A DNA stretch of 64,000 nucleotides from Aliirhizobium smilacinae (GCF_006335145.1 NZ_VDMN01000001.1:124001-188000), one strand, 5' to 3'; shown: positions 16,167-25,488, counted from the first letter of the stretch. The notes: generated by a model from the letters alone, not told the origin. Translations and numbers: made by a program.

Positions 16167-17003
16167 TCAGGCTTTTCCGAGAATTGTATCCAGCAGCTTG
16201 CCTTCGAGTTCGGCCAGCACCGGATCGCCATGACGGCGCGGCCGGCTTTGCGAAATCTCAAGATCAAGGCTGATACGGCCTTCGTCGAGCACGATGACCC
16301 GGTCGGCCAGATGAACGGCTTCCCCCACGTCATGCGTGACGAGAACTGCAGTAAAGCCGAGTTCGCGCCAGACATCCGTGACAAGCTCCTGCATGCCCAG
16401 CCGCGTCAACGCGTCGAGCGCACCAAGAGGTTCATCGAGTGCCAGAAGCCCCGGACGGCTGACCAGCGCCCTTGCCAGCGCCACGCGCTGGCGCTGGCCG
16501 CCGGACAGTTTCGATGGCCAGTCTCCCGCCTTTTCCGACAGCTGCACGGCCGCAAGCGCCCGCTGCGCCTCCTGCCGCCCGGTCTGTCTGGAGACACCAT
16601 CGCCCAAGCCGACGGCGACATTATCCGCCACCGAAATCCACGGCAGCAGGCGCGGCTCCTGAAACACGATACGCGCATTGGGCTCGATCGTGTCTCCGCC
16701 CTCGCCATAAAATGAAATTTCGCCACCGGTCGGCTCATCCAGCCCGACCAGCAGCCGCAACAACGTGCTCTTGCCACAGCCGCTCTTGCCGACTATCGCA
16801 ACGAACTGCCCGACCGGCACGTCGAGATCGATCCCCTTCAAGACGTGATTGTCACCGAAGCGCTTGTCGATCCCGCGTAATCTCAAGCCTGCAGGCGCGG
16901 CGGCCTGTGCAACAGCCGGCGTCTCCGGCAAAGCCTGATGGTGATGGTCGGTTTCGCTATCCGAGATGAGTGCAAGCGGCGACTGGTATGGTCCGATCGG
17001 CAT
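16167..17003 (-). CDS. ssuB: Aliphatic sulfonate ABC transporter ATP-binding protein SsuB
   Basis: The 278-residue ATPase drives sulfonate uptake in the inner membrane with SsuC and SsuA. After a divergent 45-residue N-terminus it shows the Walker A motif GKSGCGKST, the Q-loop VFQEPRLLPWISVADNV typical of the nitrate/taurine/sulfonate group, the signature LSGGQRQRVALARAL, and Walker B LLALDEPLGALD. The ATG at 17003 follows AAGGAAAAAGAC. It is the last gene of ssuA-ssuD-ssuC-ssuB and lies ten bases after ssuC. The end faces ddl across an 18-bp gap. Confidence 0.93.
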   Translation of the reverse strand: MPIGPYQSPLALISDSETDHHHQALPETPAVAQAAAPAGLRLRGIDKRFGDNHVLKGIDLDVPVGQFVAIVGKSGCGKSTLLRLLVGLDEPTGGEISFYGEGGDTIEPNARIVFQEPRLLPWISVADNVAVGLGDGVSRQTGRQEAQRALAAVQLSEKAGDWPSKLSGGQRQRVALARALVSRPGLLALDEPLGALDALTRLGMQELVTDVWRELGFTAVLVTHDVGEAVHLADRVIVLDEGRISLDLEISQSRPRRHGDPVLAELEGKLLDTILGKA

Positions 17004-17013
17004 GTCTTTTTCC

Positions 17014-17940
17014 TTATCCCTGGTAGGCCACGTTCCAGGCAAGCGCCCGGCGCTCCAGCGCTCGGGCAATGACGTCAGCCAGCTTGCCGAGAAACGCATA
17101 GATGACCAGCGACAGCACGACGACGTCGGTCATCATGAATTCTCGGGCGGTGTTGGCCATGTAGCCGATGCCGGAATTGGCGGCGATCGATTCCGAGACG
17201 ATCAGCGTCAGCCACATGATGCCGAGCGCATAACGCAAGCCGACGAAGATCGACGGCAGGGCGCCGGGAAAGATCACCTTGCGAAACAGCGACCAGCCGC
17301 TCATGCCATAGATGCGGCCCATCTCGATCAGGTCGCGGTCGACGTTGCGCACCCCGTGATAGGTGTTGAGATAGATCGGGAAAAGCACGCCGAGCGACGT
17401 CAGGAAAAGCTTTGCTTCCTCGCCGATGCCGAACCAGAGAATGACCAGCGGGATCATCGCCAGATGCGGAATGGTGCGCAACATCTGCAGCGTCGTGTCG
17501 GTCAGCTGTTCGAAAAATTTCGATACGCCATTGGCGATGCCAAGCAGAAAACCGATCGAACCACCGATCAGCAGCCCGGCAAGTGCCCGCGCGCCGCTGA
17601 CGGCGACGTTGGTCGCCAGCTCGCCGGATAAAAGCCGCTCCCAGAAAGCGGCAAAAACGGCGAGAGGAGCAGGCATGATCCGGTCGGAAATAAGACCGGT
17701 GGACGAGCCGAGCTGCCATAAGGCAACAAGTGTCACCGGCAGGAGATAAGGCAACCAGGCCGATCGACCGGCTGTTCCGTTTCCGGCTTTCGAGGCGGTG
17801 CGCGGAGCAGAATTTGTCCGCGCACCCCTCGCCGCCGCATCCTTGGGAGGATCGATGCTTCTGTCGCTCAAGGGTCTCGGCCGGCCTGCATCCTTGCGCG
17901 AGACCTGCCGGTTGTCGGTCAATGTATCGATCGTCGTCAT
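17014..17940 (-). CDS. ssuC: Aliphatic sulfonate ABC transporter permease SsuC
   Basis: The 308-residue permease has an unusually long polar N-terminus (about 75 residues) before the first membrane helix, LPYLLPVTLVALWQLGSS. Then come about six helices and the EAA-loop GRIYGMSGWSLFRKVIFPGALP that docks on SsuB. The start at 17940 follows GGAAGGGCGAGCG. It belongs to the same minus-strand operon as ssuD, 22 bp downstream of it. Confidence 0.93.
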   Translation of the reverse strand: MTTIDTLTDNRQVSRKDAGRPRPLSDRSIDPPKDAAARGARTNSAPRTASKAGNGTAGRSAWLPYLLPVTLVALWQLGSSTGLISDRIMPAPLAVFAAFWERLLSGELATNVAVSGARALAGLLIGGSIGFLLGIANGVSKFFEQLTDTTLQMLRTIPHLAMIPLVILWFGIGEEAKLFLTSLGVLFPIYLNTYHGVRNVDRDLIEMGRIYGMSGWSLFRKVIFPGALPSIFVGLRYALGIMWLTLIVSESIAANSGIGYMANTAREFMMTDVVVLSLVIYAFLGKLADVIARALERRALAWNVAYQG

Positions 17941-17962
17941 CGCTCGCCCTTCCAGCCGTTGT

Positions 17963-19138
17963 TCAGGACGCCGAGACGGCGCGGATGGTCGAGTGACCGC
18001 CACCGCCAAAGAGCGATTTTTCCGAGGCGAACTCGTTGCCGAAACCGGCTCGCTGTTCCTCGCGTTTCAGCCCGAGTTCGGGGAAGAGCAGTTCCGCCAC
18101 GCGGTAGGCCTCTTCCAGATGCGGATAACCGGAGCCGATCACCGTCTCGATGCCGAGTTCCTGATATTCGCGCAGACGTGCTGCCACCGTCTTCGGCGAG
18201 CCGACCAGCGCGGTGCCGGCGCCCGAACGTACCAGACCGATGCCGGCCCAAAGGTTCGGCGAAACCTCCAGCTTGTCGCGACGGCCATTGTGAAGCGCCG
18301 CCATGCGCTGCTGACCGACACTGTCGGAGTCTTTTGCGAAATGCGCCTGTGCCTTGGCGATTGTCTCGTCGGAGAGTTTCGAAATCAGCTTGTCGGCCGC
18401 TTCCCATGCCTCCTCATCGGTCTCGCGGACGATGAAGTGCAGACGGATACCGAACGAAACCTCCCTGCCCCGTTTTTCGGCCGCAGCGCGTACGGTTTTG
18501 ATCTTCTGCTCGACCTGTTCCGGCGGTTCGCCCCAGGTCAGGTACTTGTCGCCACGGCCGGCGAAAAACTCGATACCGGCATCCGACGAACCGCCGAAAT
18601 AAAGCGGCGGCCGCGGCTGCTGGATGGTCGGGAAACCAAGCCTGGCATTCTTCGCCTTGATATGTTTGCCATCAAGATCAGCGTGCCCTGTGGTGACGAG
18701 ATCCTCGAAGACCTGAAAGAACTCTTCCGCATGGGTGTAACGTTCGTCATGCTCGAGAAAAATGCCGTCGCCTGCGAGTTCCGATGGATTGCCGCCGACC
18801 ACGATATTGAGCAGCAGCCTGCCGTTCGACACCCGATCGAGCGCTGCCGCAAGCCTTGCGTAATAGGCGGGTGCGGCAGTGCCCGGACGGATCGCCACCA
18901 GGAATTTCAGTTTCTCGGTAAAAGGCGCCAGCGCCGCGGCGGTGACGAAGGATTCCTCGCAGGAAACGCCGGTCGGCAGCAGGACGCCCGAATATCCCAG
19001 CCGATCCACCGCCTGCGCCAGTTCGCGCAGATAACGGTGTTCCGGCGGACGGTTGAGTTCGCTGCCGCCCAGATAAGTGCCGTCCCCGGCCGTCGGAATG
19101 AACCACAGGAAATCGATGGGTTTCGACGTATTCGTCAT
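17963..19138 (-). CDS. ssuD: FMNH2-dependent alkanesulfonate monooxygenase SsuD
   Basis: SsuD cleaves alkanesulfonates to an aldehyde and sulfite using reduced FMN and oxygen, releasing sulfur for assimilation. The 391-residue protein has the bacterial luciferase-like barrel with the diagnostic start [32 protein letters not shown] with the active-site cysteine, and [19 protein letters not shown]. The length is close to E. coli SsuD. No ssuE flavin reductase is present in the operon, so reduced FMN must come from another reductase. It sits between ssuA (54 bp upstream) and ssuC. Confidence 0.96.
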   Translation of the reverse strand: MTNTSKPIDFLWFIPTAGDGTYLGGSELNRPPEHRYLRELAQAVDRLGYSGVLLPTGVSCEESFVTAAALAPFTEKLKFLVAIRPGTAAPAYYARLAAALDRVSNGRLLLNIVVGGNPSELAGDGIFLEHDERYTHAEEFFQVFEDLVTTGHADLDGKHIKAKNARLGFPTIQQPRPPLYFGGSSDAGIEFFAGRGDKYLTWGEPPEQVEQKIKTVRAAAEKRGREVSFGIRLHFIVRETDEEAWEAADKLISKLSDETIAKAQAHFAKDSDSVGQQRMAALHNGRRDKLEVSPNLWAGIGLVRSGAGTALVGSPKTVAARLREYQELGIETVIGSGYPHLEEAYRVAELLFPELGLKREEQRAGFGNEFASEKSLFGGGGHSTIRAVSAS

Positions 19139-19192
19139 CTGGAAAATCCTTGCTCTCTAATCGGGTGGCTTTTGTTTTTCGGCAGACGCGGT

Positions 19193-20155
19193 TCAGCTCG
19201 CCTTGGGGCGCCAGACGATGTCGGAGATTTCGAGTTTTCGCGGAATAATCTTGAGATCATAGAACTCGTCTGCCAGCGCCTGCTGGTATTGGACCGCAGC
19301 GTCCGGCACAGTCGAGACGGCACCGAGATCTGCGCCACGGCGCGACAGTACGACCTTTGTCACCTTCTCCGGCACGCCGGTGATTGAGGCGATCGACTTC
19401 ACCGTCTCGTCGAAATTCGACTGTGCGGCACCACCTACCTTTTTCAGCTCGTCGATCACCTCGACGATGAGGTCACCGTTCTCGGCGGCGAAATCGCCGT
19501 TGCCGAGGAAATAGCTCCATGAGTCGACGATGCCTTCAGCCGTCGTCAGCACGCGCGTCTGCGGATCGGATTCCGCAATCGCCGTATAGGGATCCCAGAT
19601 CGACCAGGCGTCGATCGAGCCGTTCTTGAAGGCGGCAGCCGCATCCGGTGGCGCAAGGTCGAGCTGGGTCACGTCGGTTGGCGCCAGTCCACCTTTTCGC
19701 AGAACCTTGACCGCAACATTATGGGCGCTTGAGCCGCGCTTGAAGGCAAGCTTCTTGCCCTTCAGGTCCTCGATCTTCTGGATCGGAGAGTCCTTGTGAA
19801 TGAGGACGGCCGAACCTTGGGAACTGCCGCGATAGGTGCCGACATAAAGCAGGTTGCCGCGTGCCGCCTGGGCAAATAGCGGCGGCACGTCTCCGGTCGG
19901 GCCGAAATCGAGCGCGCCTGCGCCGAGTGCCTCGAGCAGAGGCGGGCCGGATGTGAATTCCGACCAGCTGACCTTGATGCCGCGATCAGCGAACCGCTTC
20001 TCCAGCGCACCCTGGCTTTTTGCCAAAGCCAGCACGCCGTTCTTCTGCCAGCCGATCCGCAGCTCCTTTGCCGCCGCCCTCGCCCCGCCTGCGATGGGCA
20101 ACACTGCCGCAGCAGCTGCACCGATCAAGCCGAGTGTCTGTCTACGTGTGACCAT
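19193..20155 (-). CDS. ssuA: Sulfonate ABC transporter substrate-binding protein SsuA
   Basis: The 320-residue protein begins with MVTRRQTLGLIGAAAAAVLP, a twin-arginine-like export signal, with cleavage likely after GGARAAA near residue 28. The mature part has the aliphatic-sulfonate binding fold, including LRIGWQKNGVLALAKSQG, EFTSGPPLLEALGAGALDFG, and IDAWSIWDPYTAIAE. It captures sulfonates in the periplasm for SsuBC. It is the first gene of the ssu operon, and the upstream region carries an inverted repeat at 20249-20273 that may be a regulatory site. Confidence 0.93.
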   Translation of the reverse strand: MVTRRQTLGLIGAAAAAVLPIAGGARAAAKELRIGWQKNGVLALAKSQGALEKRFADRGIKVSWSEFTSGPPLLEALGAGALDFGPTGDVPPLFAQAARGNLLYVGTYRGSSQGSAVLIHKDSPIQKIEDLKGKKLAFKRGSSAHNVAVKVLRKGGLAPTDVTQLDLAPPDAAAAFKNGSIDAWSIWDPYTAIAESDPQTRVLTTAEGIVDSWSYFLGNGDFAAENGDLIVEVIDELKKVGGAAQSNFDETVKSIASITGVPEKVTKVVLSRRGADLGAVSTVPDAAVQYQQALADEFYDLKIIPRKLEISDIVWRPKAS

Positions 20156-20248
20156 GGATTGAGCCCTTCCTCATGGGATCTTCGATGACAGAAGGCTCCC
20201 ATACTCTACCGCCCGGGTCGACATTCACTCGTTTCAAATAACCACCGC

Positions 20249-20273
20249 AATCGGAGATTTCATTTCTCCGATT
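20249..20273. promoter_or_regulatory. Inverted repeat between ssuA and the divergent dehydrogenase gene
   Basis: The arms AATCGGAGA (20249-20257) and TCTCCGATT (20265-20273) are perfectly complementary around TTTCATT. The site is 94 bp before ssuA and 137 bp before the divergent gene. This dyad with a short AT-rich centre suits a dimeric transcription factor; a LysR-type sulfur regulator is one possibility, unproven. Confidence 0.55.
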
Positions 20274-20409
20274 CAACCGGATCGGAACGCAAAACTGCTA
20301 AACCGCAAAATTGCCTCGTCTTGCGGAAAATCATTTTCGCCTCGTTTATCCTTCCCGTCGGCCACGCTTTGTTCTAATCATCTGGAACAACAAAACCCGG
20401 AGGTTCGGC

Positions 20410-21282
20410 ATGGCGAAAGTGGCATTCATCGGTCTCGGCGTAATGGGGTTTCCCATGGCAGGACATCTCAAGCAGAAGGGTGGCCACGAACTCAGCGTCT
20501 ATAACCGCACCGCCACCAAGGCCGCCGAATGGGCTGCGAAATTCGGCGGTACGACCGGAGCGACGCCGGCAGAAGCCGCCAAAGATGCAGATTTCGTCTT
20601 CACCTGCGTCGGGAATGACGACGATCTCCGTTCGGTGACGACAGGCGAAAACGGCGTGCTTTCCGGCATGAAATCCGGTGCAATCCTGATCGACAACACC
20701 ACGGCCAGCGCGGAAGTCGCCCGTGAACTGGAAGCTGCGGCAAAGGAAAAGGGTATCCACTTCATCGACGCCCCGGTTTCCGGTGGTCAGGCAGGGGCGG
20801 AAGGTGGCGTACTGACCGTCATGTGCGGCGGCGACCAGGAAATCTTCGACAGGGCAAAGCCCGTCATTGATGCCTATGCCCGCATGGTCGGCCTGATGGG
20901 TCCGGTCGGTGCCGGCCAGTTGACCAAGATGATGAACCAGATTTGCATTGCCGGTATCGTCCAGGGCCTGTCGGAAGCCATCCATTTCGGCAAACAGGCC
21001 GGATTGGACATCGAGACCGTGGTCGACGTCATCTCCAAGGGCGCTGCCGGCTCCTGGCAGATGGAAAACCGCCACAAGACGATGGACCAGGGCAAATACG
21101 ATTTCGGCTTCGCCGTCGACTGGATGCGCAAGGATCTCGACATCGTACTGACCGAAGCACGCCGCAACGGAGCCAAGCTGCCGCTGACGGCACTGGTCGA
21201 CCAGTTCTACGGCGACGTACAGGCCATGGGCGGCAATCGCTGGGATACGTCCTCGCTGCTCGCCCGGTTAGAGCGCAAATAG
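20410..21282 (+). CDS. NAD(P)-dependent beta-hydroxyacid dehydrogenase (HIBADH family)
   Basis: The 290-residue enzyme has the N-terminal Rossmann motif VAFIGLGVMGFPMAGHL and the family signature DAPVSGGQAGAEGGVLTVMCGG. It also has the catalytic lysine region GAGQLTKMMNQI, followed by the all-helical C-terminal domain. Relatives oxidise 3-hydroxyisobutyrate or reduce tartronate semialdehyde; sequence alone does not choose between these. The ATG at 20410 follows CGGAGGTTCGGC. It diverges from ssuA, and the AlkD-like gene starts 19 bp downstream on the same strand. Confidence 0.9.
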   Translation: MAKVAFIGLGVMGFPMAGHLKQKGGHELSVYNRTATKAAEWAAKFGGTTGATPAEAAKDADFVFTCVGNDDDLRSVTTGENGVLSGMKSGAILIDNTTASAEVARELEAAAKEKGIHFIDAPVSGGQAGAEGGVLTVMCGGDQEIFDRAKPVIDAYARMVGLMGPVGAGQLTKMMNQICIAGIVQGLSEAIHFGKQAGLDIETVVDVISKGAAGSWQMENRHKTMDQGKYDFGFAVDWMRKDLDIVLTEARRNGAKLPLTALVDQFYGDVQAMGGNRWDTSSLLARLERK

Positions 21283-21301
21283 GAACAAAGGCCCAAAGGC
21301 G

Positions 21302-21991
21302 ATGCTCAGCCCCTCCTCCGACGCAGCAGATATTGTCGATCATCTGCGCAGGTTACGGTCGGAGGAGACAATCGCCGGCATGGGCCGTTACGGCATCGCC
21401 ACCGAAACAGCGCTCGGGATTTCCAATCCCGAGCTGCAGAAAATCGCCAAGGTTCTCAAACGCGATCATTGTCGCGCATTGGAGCTTTGGAAAAGCGGCA
21501 TCCGCGAGGCGCGGATGGTGGCGATCTACACCGCCGATCCGAAAGCGCTTACGCCTGCCGAGGCACATGGCTGGGCCGATGACTTCGCCTCCTGGGAAAT
21601 CGTCGATACCGCCGCCGACCTCTTCACCGAGGCCCCGTTCTGGCGGGATCTGGTCACCGAATTTTCCGCCGACGAGCGGGAGTTCGTCCGCCGCACGGCT
21701 TTTGCGATGATCGCAGGTGCATCCGTTCATCTGAAGAAAGAGCCGGACACGACGTTGATCGGCTACCTGAGCCTGATCGAAGCGCATTCCACCGACCCGC
21801 GCAACTTCGTCAGAAAGGCCGTCAACTGGGCGCTGCGTAATATCGGCAAGCGAAATGTCACCTGCCACGAACCCGCACTCGCGCTTGCGCGCAAACTTAT
21901 GGAATCGAATGACAGGACCGCCCGCTGGATAGGCACGGATGCAGCAAAAGAACTGTCGAGCGAGAAGATCCTCAGACGGCTAAAAGGCTGA
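21302..21991 (+). CDS. DNA alkylation repair protein, AlkD-like
   Basis: The 229-residue protein is built from helical HEAT-like repeats of the AlkD/AlkC DNA glycosylase superfamily. Characteristic parts are MGRYGIATETALGISNPELQ near the N-terminus, REARMVAIYTADP, DFASWEIVDTAADLF and NFVRKAVNWALRNIGKRN. Family members excise positively charged alkylated bases such as 3-methyladenine without base flipping. It follows the dehydrogenase gene by 19 bp and ends at a strong hairpin shared with the converging Lrp-family gene. Confidence 0.9.
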   Translation: MLSPSSDAADIVDHLRRLRSEETIAGMGRYGIATETALGISNPELQKIAKVLKRDHCRALELWKSGIREARMVAIYTADPKALTPAEAHGWADDFASWEIVDTAADLFTEAPFWRDLVTEFSADEREFVRRTAFAMIAGASVHLKKEPDTTLIGYLSLIEAHSTDPRNFVRKAVNWALRNIGKRNVTCHEPALALARKLMESNDRTARWIGTDAAKELSSEKILRRLKG

Positions 21992-22004
21992 GTAGGGAAT
22001 CAAA

Positions 22005-22035
22005 AACGCTGCAATCCGATCAGGATTGCAGCGTT
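22005..22035. terminator. Shared terminator between alkD-like and Lrp-family genes
   Basis: The arms 22005-22017 (AACGCTGCAATCC) and 22023-22035 (GGATTGCAGCGTT) form a perfect 13-bp stem with loop GATCA. The two flanking genes converge here. T-tracts are short on both sides. Confidence 0.75.
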
Positions 22036-22062
22036 CTCAAGCGTGTAAAAGGCGGGGACCGC

Positions 22063-22554
22063 TCAGTCTTCGCCGGATTTCTGGTTGTCGATCATCATGT
22101 AGTCGAGCGGCAGTTCGGTCGTGTATTTGATCTGCTCCATGGCGAAGACGGAGGAGACGTCGCGGATCTCGATCTTGGCGATCAGACGCTTGTAGAATGC
22201 GTCATAGGCCGCAATGTCCGGCACGACGACGCGCAGGAGATAATCCACGTCGCCGCTCATGCGATAGAATTCGACCACCTCCGGAAAATCGACCACCACT
22301 TCGGAGAAACGCTTCAGCCATTCGATCGAGTGGCTGGCGGTGCGGATCGAGACGAAAACGGTGACCTTGGTGTTGACCTTGCCCGGATCGAGCAGAGCGA
22401 CGCGACGGCGGATCACGCCATCCTCTTCCATCTTCTGGATGCGCCGCCAGCAAGGCGTCGTGGACAGACCGACCTTCTTGGCGAGATCCGCCACTGCGAG
22501 TGTGGAATCTTCCTGCAGAATACGCAGGATTTTGCGGTCAAGACGGTCCATCAT
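22063..22554 (-). CDS. Lrp/AsnC-family transcriptional regulator
   Basis: The 163-residue protein has an N-terminal winged helix (RKILRILQEDSTLAVADLAKKVGLSTTPCWRRIQKMEE in pieces, residues 6-44) and a C-terminal RAM effector-binding domain with the SGDVDYLLRVVVPDIAAYDAF segment. Such proteins form octamers and respond to amino acids. Its own targets cannot be told from context: the neighbours are repair genes, and it may be autoregulated. It is transcribed alone, 47 bp after the start-side neighbour ends. Confidence 0.92.
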   Translation of the reverse strand: MMDRLDRKILRILQEDSTLAVADLAKKVGLSTTPCWRRIQKMEEDGVIRRRVALLDPGKVNTKVTVFVSIRTASHSIEWLKRFSEVVVDFPEVVEFYRMSGDVDYLLRVVVPDIAAYDAFYKRLIAKIEIRDVSSVFAMEQIKYTTELPLDYMMIDNQKSGED

Positions 22555-22601
22555 TGTCCCCTTCGAAATGATTTTTCGTTATACACCCTAATATCGCACA
22601 G

Positions 22602-23252
22602 TTAAGCGAATTTTGTTCCGCGGATCAAGCTATCCACATGCTGCCGAAGTACAGGCAAAACCTCCTCCTCAAACCAGAGGTTCTTTTTCAGCCATCCGCT
22701 ATTGCGCCAGCTCGGATGTGGCAGCGGCAGGATACGAGGCCCATGGTTGACGAGGAAATATTCTCGCCAGTTCTGTACCGTCTCGGTTGTCGTTTTCTTT
22801 CGGCGCGCACCCAGATGCCATTTGGCTGCATATTGGCCGATCACCAGAATGGTGTCGATCTGCGGCATGGCTGACATCACGTCGCGGCGCCATGCCGGGG
22901 AGCATTCCCTGCGCGGTGGCAGGTCGCTTCCCTTCGTGCCATAGCCGGGAAAACAGAACCCCATCGGCACGATCGCCAGACGGCTCGCATCGTAAAACTC
23001 TTCGCGCGTCACGCCCATCCAGTCGCGCAGGCGGTTGCCGGAAGCGTCGTTGAACGGCAGTCCGCTCCCGTGAACCCTCAATCCCGGCGCCTGCCCCGCA
23101 ATCAGCAGGTTTGCCGTCGATGACAGGGTCGCGACGGGACGCGGTTCATGCGGAAGCGGATTGTTTGCTATCGCCGGATGATCGCGACAGATGCGGCAGC
23201 TCGCAATCGATGCGCCGAGAGCAACAATCCGGTCCGGCTCGGTCACGACCAC
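22602..23252 (-). CDS. Uracil-DNA glycosylase family protein with likely 4Fe-4S cluster
   Basis: The 216-residue protein has the UDG motifs LLIAGQAPGLRVHGSGLPFND (motif 1 GQAPG) and LPHPSWRNS (motif 2). Four cysteines at 19, 22, 100 and 117 follow the CX2C...CX16C pattern of family 4 enzymes, which hold a 4Fe-4S cluster. It would remove uracil from deaminated DNA. The start is GTG (23252), with another GTG two codons in; the first ten bases overlap the end of the nuclease gene, so the two are probably coupled. Activity against uracil versus another lesion is not certain. Confidence 0.87.
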   Translation of the reverse strand: MVVTEPDRIVALGASIASCRICRDHPAIANNPLPHEPRPVATLSSTANLLIAGQAPGLRVHGSGLPFNDASGNRLRDWMGVTREEFYDASRLAIVPMGFCFPGYGTKGSDLPPRRECSPAWRRDVMSAMPQIDTILVIGQYAAKWHLGARRKKTTTETVQNWREYFLVNHGPRILPLPHPSWRNSGWLKKNLWFEEEVLPVLRQHVDSLIRGTKFA

Positions 23253-23830
23253 GGAAGCAGCCCCTTCAGCCGGTTGAAGATCGATTCCGGTCCGTTCCCG
23301 GCCTCTACCGCGCCGTCATCCTCAGGAGCCGCGCCCTTGGCGGCACGCCAAGCCTTCGGGGTCTCGAAAGGACCGGACCAGATGCCTTTGTTTTCGTTGC
23401 GGGCGGCGGTCTCCTCCCCGACATAATCACCGTAGGCGACGGCCATGCCCTGGCGCACGAGCTCGGCATTGATATCCGTTTCTCCCGCCCGGCAACGAAC
23501 CAGCACGCGACTGTAACGATCCCGCGAGGATCCGGAGCAATAGGCCTGTTGCGAGGATGCGAATTTCGACAAAGCCTCGCGGGCGGTATCACCGCATGCC
23601 CAGCCCTTTGTCGCTTCGCCGCCACAGGATTGATCCGCCTCCGGTGCATCGATGCCGATCAACCGTAACCGCTCTGCACCTGCCGCCAGCGTATCGCCAT
23701 CGATTGCGTAAAACGGCCCGTCGATGCGGGTGTCGTTGCTGAGATCGATCTTGGCAACGATCAGCGAGGCAAGGACGAGGAAGGCGCCGAGGAACAGGCC
23801 ATCCTTCAGGGTTTTGGTTATGCGGGTCAC
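23243..23830 (-). CDS. Membrane-anchored thermonuclease (SNase-like) protein
   Basis: The 195-residue protein has one N-terminal membrane segment (GLFLGAFLVLASLIVAKI, residues 11-28) followed by a staphylococcal-nuclease fold. The catalytic region reads IDGDTLAAGAERLRLIGIDAPE, then KGWACGDTAREAL, SRDRYSRVLVRC and the ending RNENKGIWSGPFETP. The domain probably faces the periplasm, where it could degrade nucleic acid. The start is a GTG at 23830. It overlaps the downstream uracil-DNA glycosylase gene by ten bases. Confidence 0.87.
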   Translation of the reverse strand: MTRITKTLKDGLFLGAFLVLASLIVAKIDLSNDTRIDGPFYAIDGDTLAAGAERLRLIGIDAPEADQSCGGEATKGWACGDTAREALSKFASSQQAYCSGSSRDRYSRVLVRCRAGETDINAELVRQGMAVAYGDYVGEETAARNENKGIWSGPFETPKAWRAAKGAAPEDDGAVEAGNGPESIFNRLKGLLPWS

Positions 23831-23952
23831 AATCCGGTCTCAATCACGAACAGAAGCTTCAGGGAAATGGAAAACAAAACCTTTCGCGGCAGTATCTTCT
23901 TAAGGTTTGGAACATAAGCTCTCAATCATCCGAGGAAGTTAGTTCACAATCA

Positions 23953-25488
23953 ATGAGTAGCGGCGTAAGTACCTCGACCGACAAGATAATCGTTGATCGA
24001 TCCCGTGGCCACCGCAACAAGGCGGTATCCAAGGCCGTTCGTGCGACCCGTGAACGCCTGCAGCTTTCCACCAGTGGCAACCAGGCCTTCGACCGGGACA
24101 TGCTGTCTATGCATGTCAATGCCGTACTTCAGTCCGCAGCCGTCGTGCCGCTGTTTATCGCGCTCATCACCGCAATCGGCATGTATCTTTCGCCAAGCGC
24201 CAATCTGGTGGCGTGGGCGCTTCTGATGCTCAGCCTGCATGCGATCAATCTGCTGCTTGCCCGGCGTTTCAGCCGCAAGGAAATCGCCGCGACAGAAGCA
24301 ACGAAGTGGCGCCGGCGACTACTTTTTGCTCAGGTTCTGCTGGGTATCGGCTGGGCAATTTTCGCACTACAGTCCTGCAAATCCTGTGGTGGTGACGGAT
24401 TTTATTTCTACAAAGGCGCGGTGCTTCTATTCGCCATTTCGATCACCGCCATGGGCAGCTTCATGCTGCGCCAAGGCGTCCTGATCGGTTTCGTGCCGAT
24501 GATCGCAGCACTTCTGTTTCAGGCGGTCGTCTCCCGCGATCTGCTCGATATCGGACTGACTGCCATCTGCGCCATCGCCGTCGTCTTCTTCCATTTCATC
24601 GGCGACCGCCTCTATCGGTCCAACCTGACGCTGATGTCCTATCAGTCGGAAAAGGACGACCTGATTGCCGAACTGGAAGTCGCCAAGTCGATGTCCGATG
24701 AGGCGCGGCGCCGCGCGGAGGAAGCCAATCTGGCGAAATCCCGCTTCCTCGCCTCGATGTCGCATGAACTCAGAACACCGCTCAACGCCATTCTCGGTTT
24801 TTCCGAAGTCATGAGTTCGGAAGTGCTCGGCCCGCTGCCGAACCCCACTTACCGCGAATATGCCGGCGATATCCATCGTTCCGGCGAGCATCTGTTAAAC
24901 CTGATCAACGAAATCCTTGACCTCTCGCGTATCGAAGCCGGCCGTTACGATCTCAATGAGGAAACGCTGTCGCTTCTGGAAGTGGCGGAAGACTGCATCG
25001 GCATGGTGCAGCTGCGGGCACGGGCCAAGAACATCGCCATCCGCCATGCTTTCGAAAACGAGATGCCGCTTGTCTGGGCGGACGAAAAGTCGATCCGTCA
25101 GGTCATCCTCAACCTGCTTTCCAACGCCGTGAAATTCACGTCGCAGGGCGGCGAAATCTCCGTCAAGGTCGGCTGGACTGCAGGTGGCGGGCAATATGTG
25201 GCGATCAAGGACAACGGCCCGGGCATTCCCGAGGAGGAGATCCCGGTGGTGCTGTCGGCATTCGGACAGGGCTCGATCGCCATCAAGAGCGCCGAACAGG
25301 GCACAGGCCTCGGCCTGCCGATCGTGCAGGCCATTCTTGCCAAGCATGACGGCCAGTTCGTACTGCGCTCCAAATTGCGCGAAGGTACCGAAGTCATCGC
25401 CATCCTGCCGGCGACACGCGTGATGCAGAGCCTTCCGGCCGTTGCAGACGCGCCGGCCATCGAAAAGCGCCGCCGCTCCTTCGCCTGA
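23953..25488 (+). CDS. Membrane sensor histidine kinase, PdhS/PleC-DivJ-like
   Basis: The 511-residue protein has about six membrane helices (residues 60-215), a short coiled linker, and a full kinase core. The phospho-acceptor is H271 in FLASMSHELRTPLNAILGFS, the N-box is RQVILNLLSNAVKF, and the ATP lid motifs are IKDNGPGIPEEEI and GTGLGLPIVQAI. The FSEVMSSEVLGPL stretch after the H-box is typical of the PdhS/PleC/DivJ group that controls the cell-cycle regulator DivK in rhizobia. Membership in that pathway is inference. No response regulator is encoded beside it. Confidence 0.9.
   Translation: MSSGVSTSTDKIIVDRSRGHRNKAVSKAVRATRERLQLSTSGNQAFDRDMLSMHVNAVLQSAAVVPLFIALITAIGMYLSPSANLVAWALLMLSLHAINLLLARRFSRKEIAATEATKWRRRLLFAQVLLGIGWAIFALQSCKSCGGDGFYFYKGAVLLFAISITAMGSFMLRQGVLIGFVPMIAALLFQAVVSRDLLDIGLTAICAIAVVFFHFIGDRLYRSNLTLMSYQSEKDDLIAELEVAKSMSDEARRRAEEANLAKSRFLASMSHELRTPLNAILGFSEVMSSEVLGPLPNPTYREYAGDIHRSGEHLLNLINEILDLSRIEAGRYDLNEETLSLLEVAEDCIGMVQLRARAKNIAIRHAFENEMPLVWADEKSIRQVILNLLSNAVKFTSQGGEISVKVGWTAGGGQYVAIKDNGPGIPEEEIPVVLSAFGQGSIAIKSAEQGTGLGLPIVQAILAKHDGQFVLRSKLREGTEVIAILPATRVMQSLPAVADAPAIEKRRRSFA

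Noticed and set aside
17798..19387. 529-codon plus-strand frame
   Set aside because: Antisense to ssuC/ssuD; the product shows no recognisable domain.
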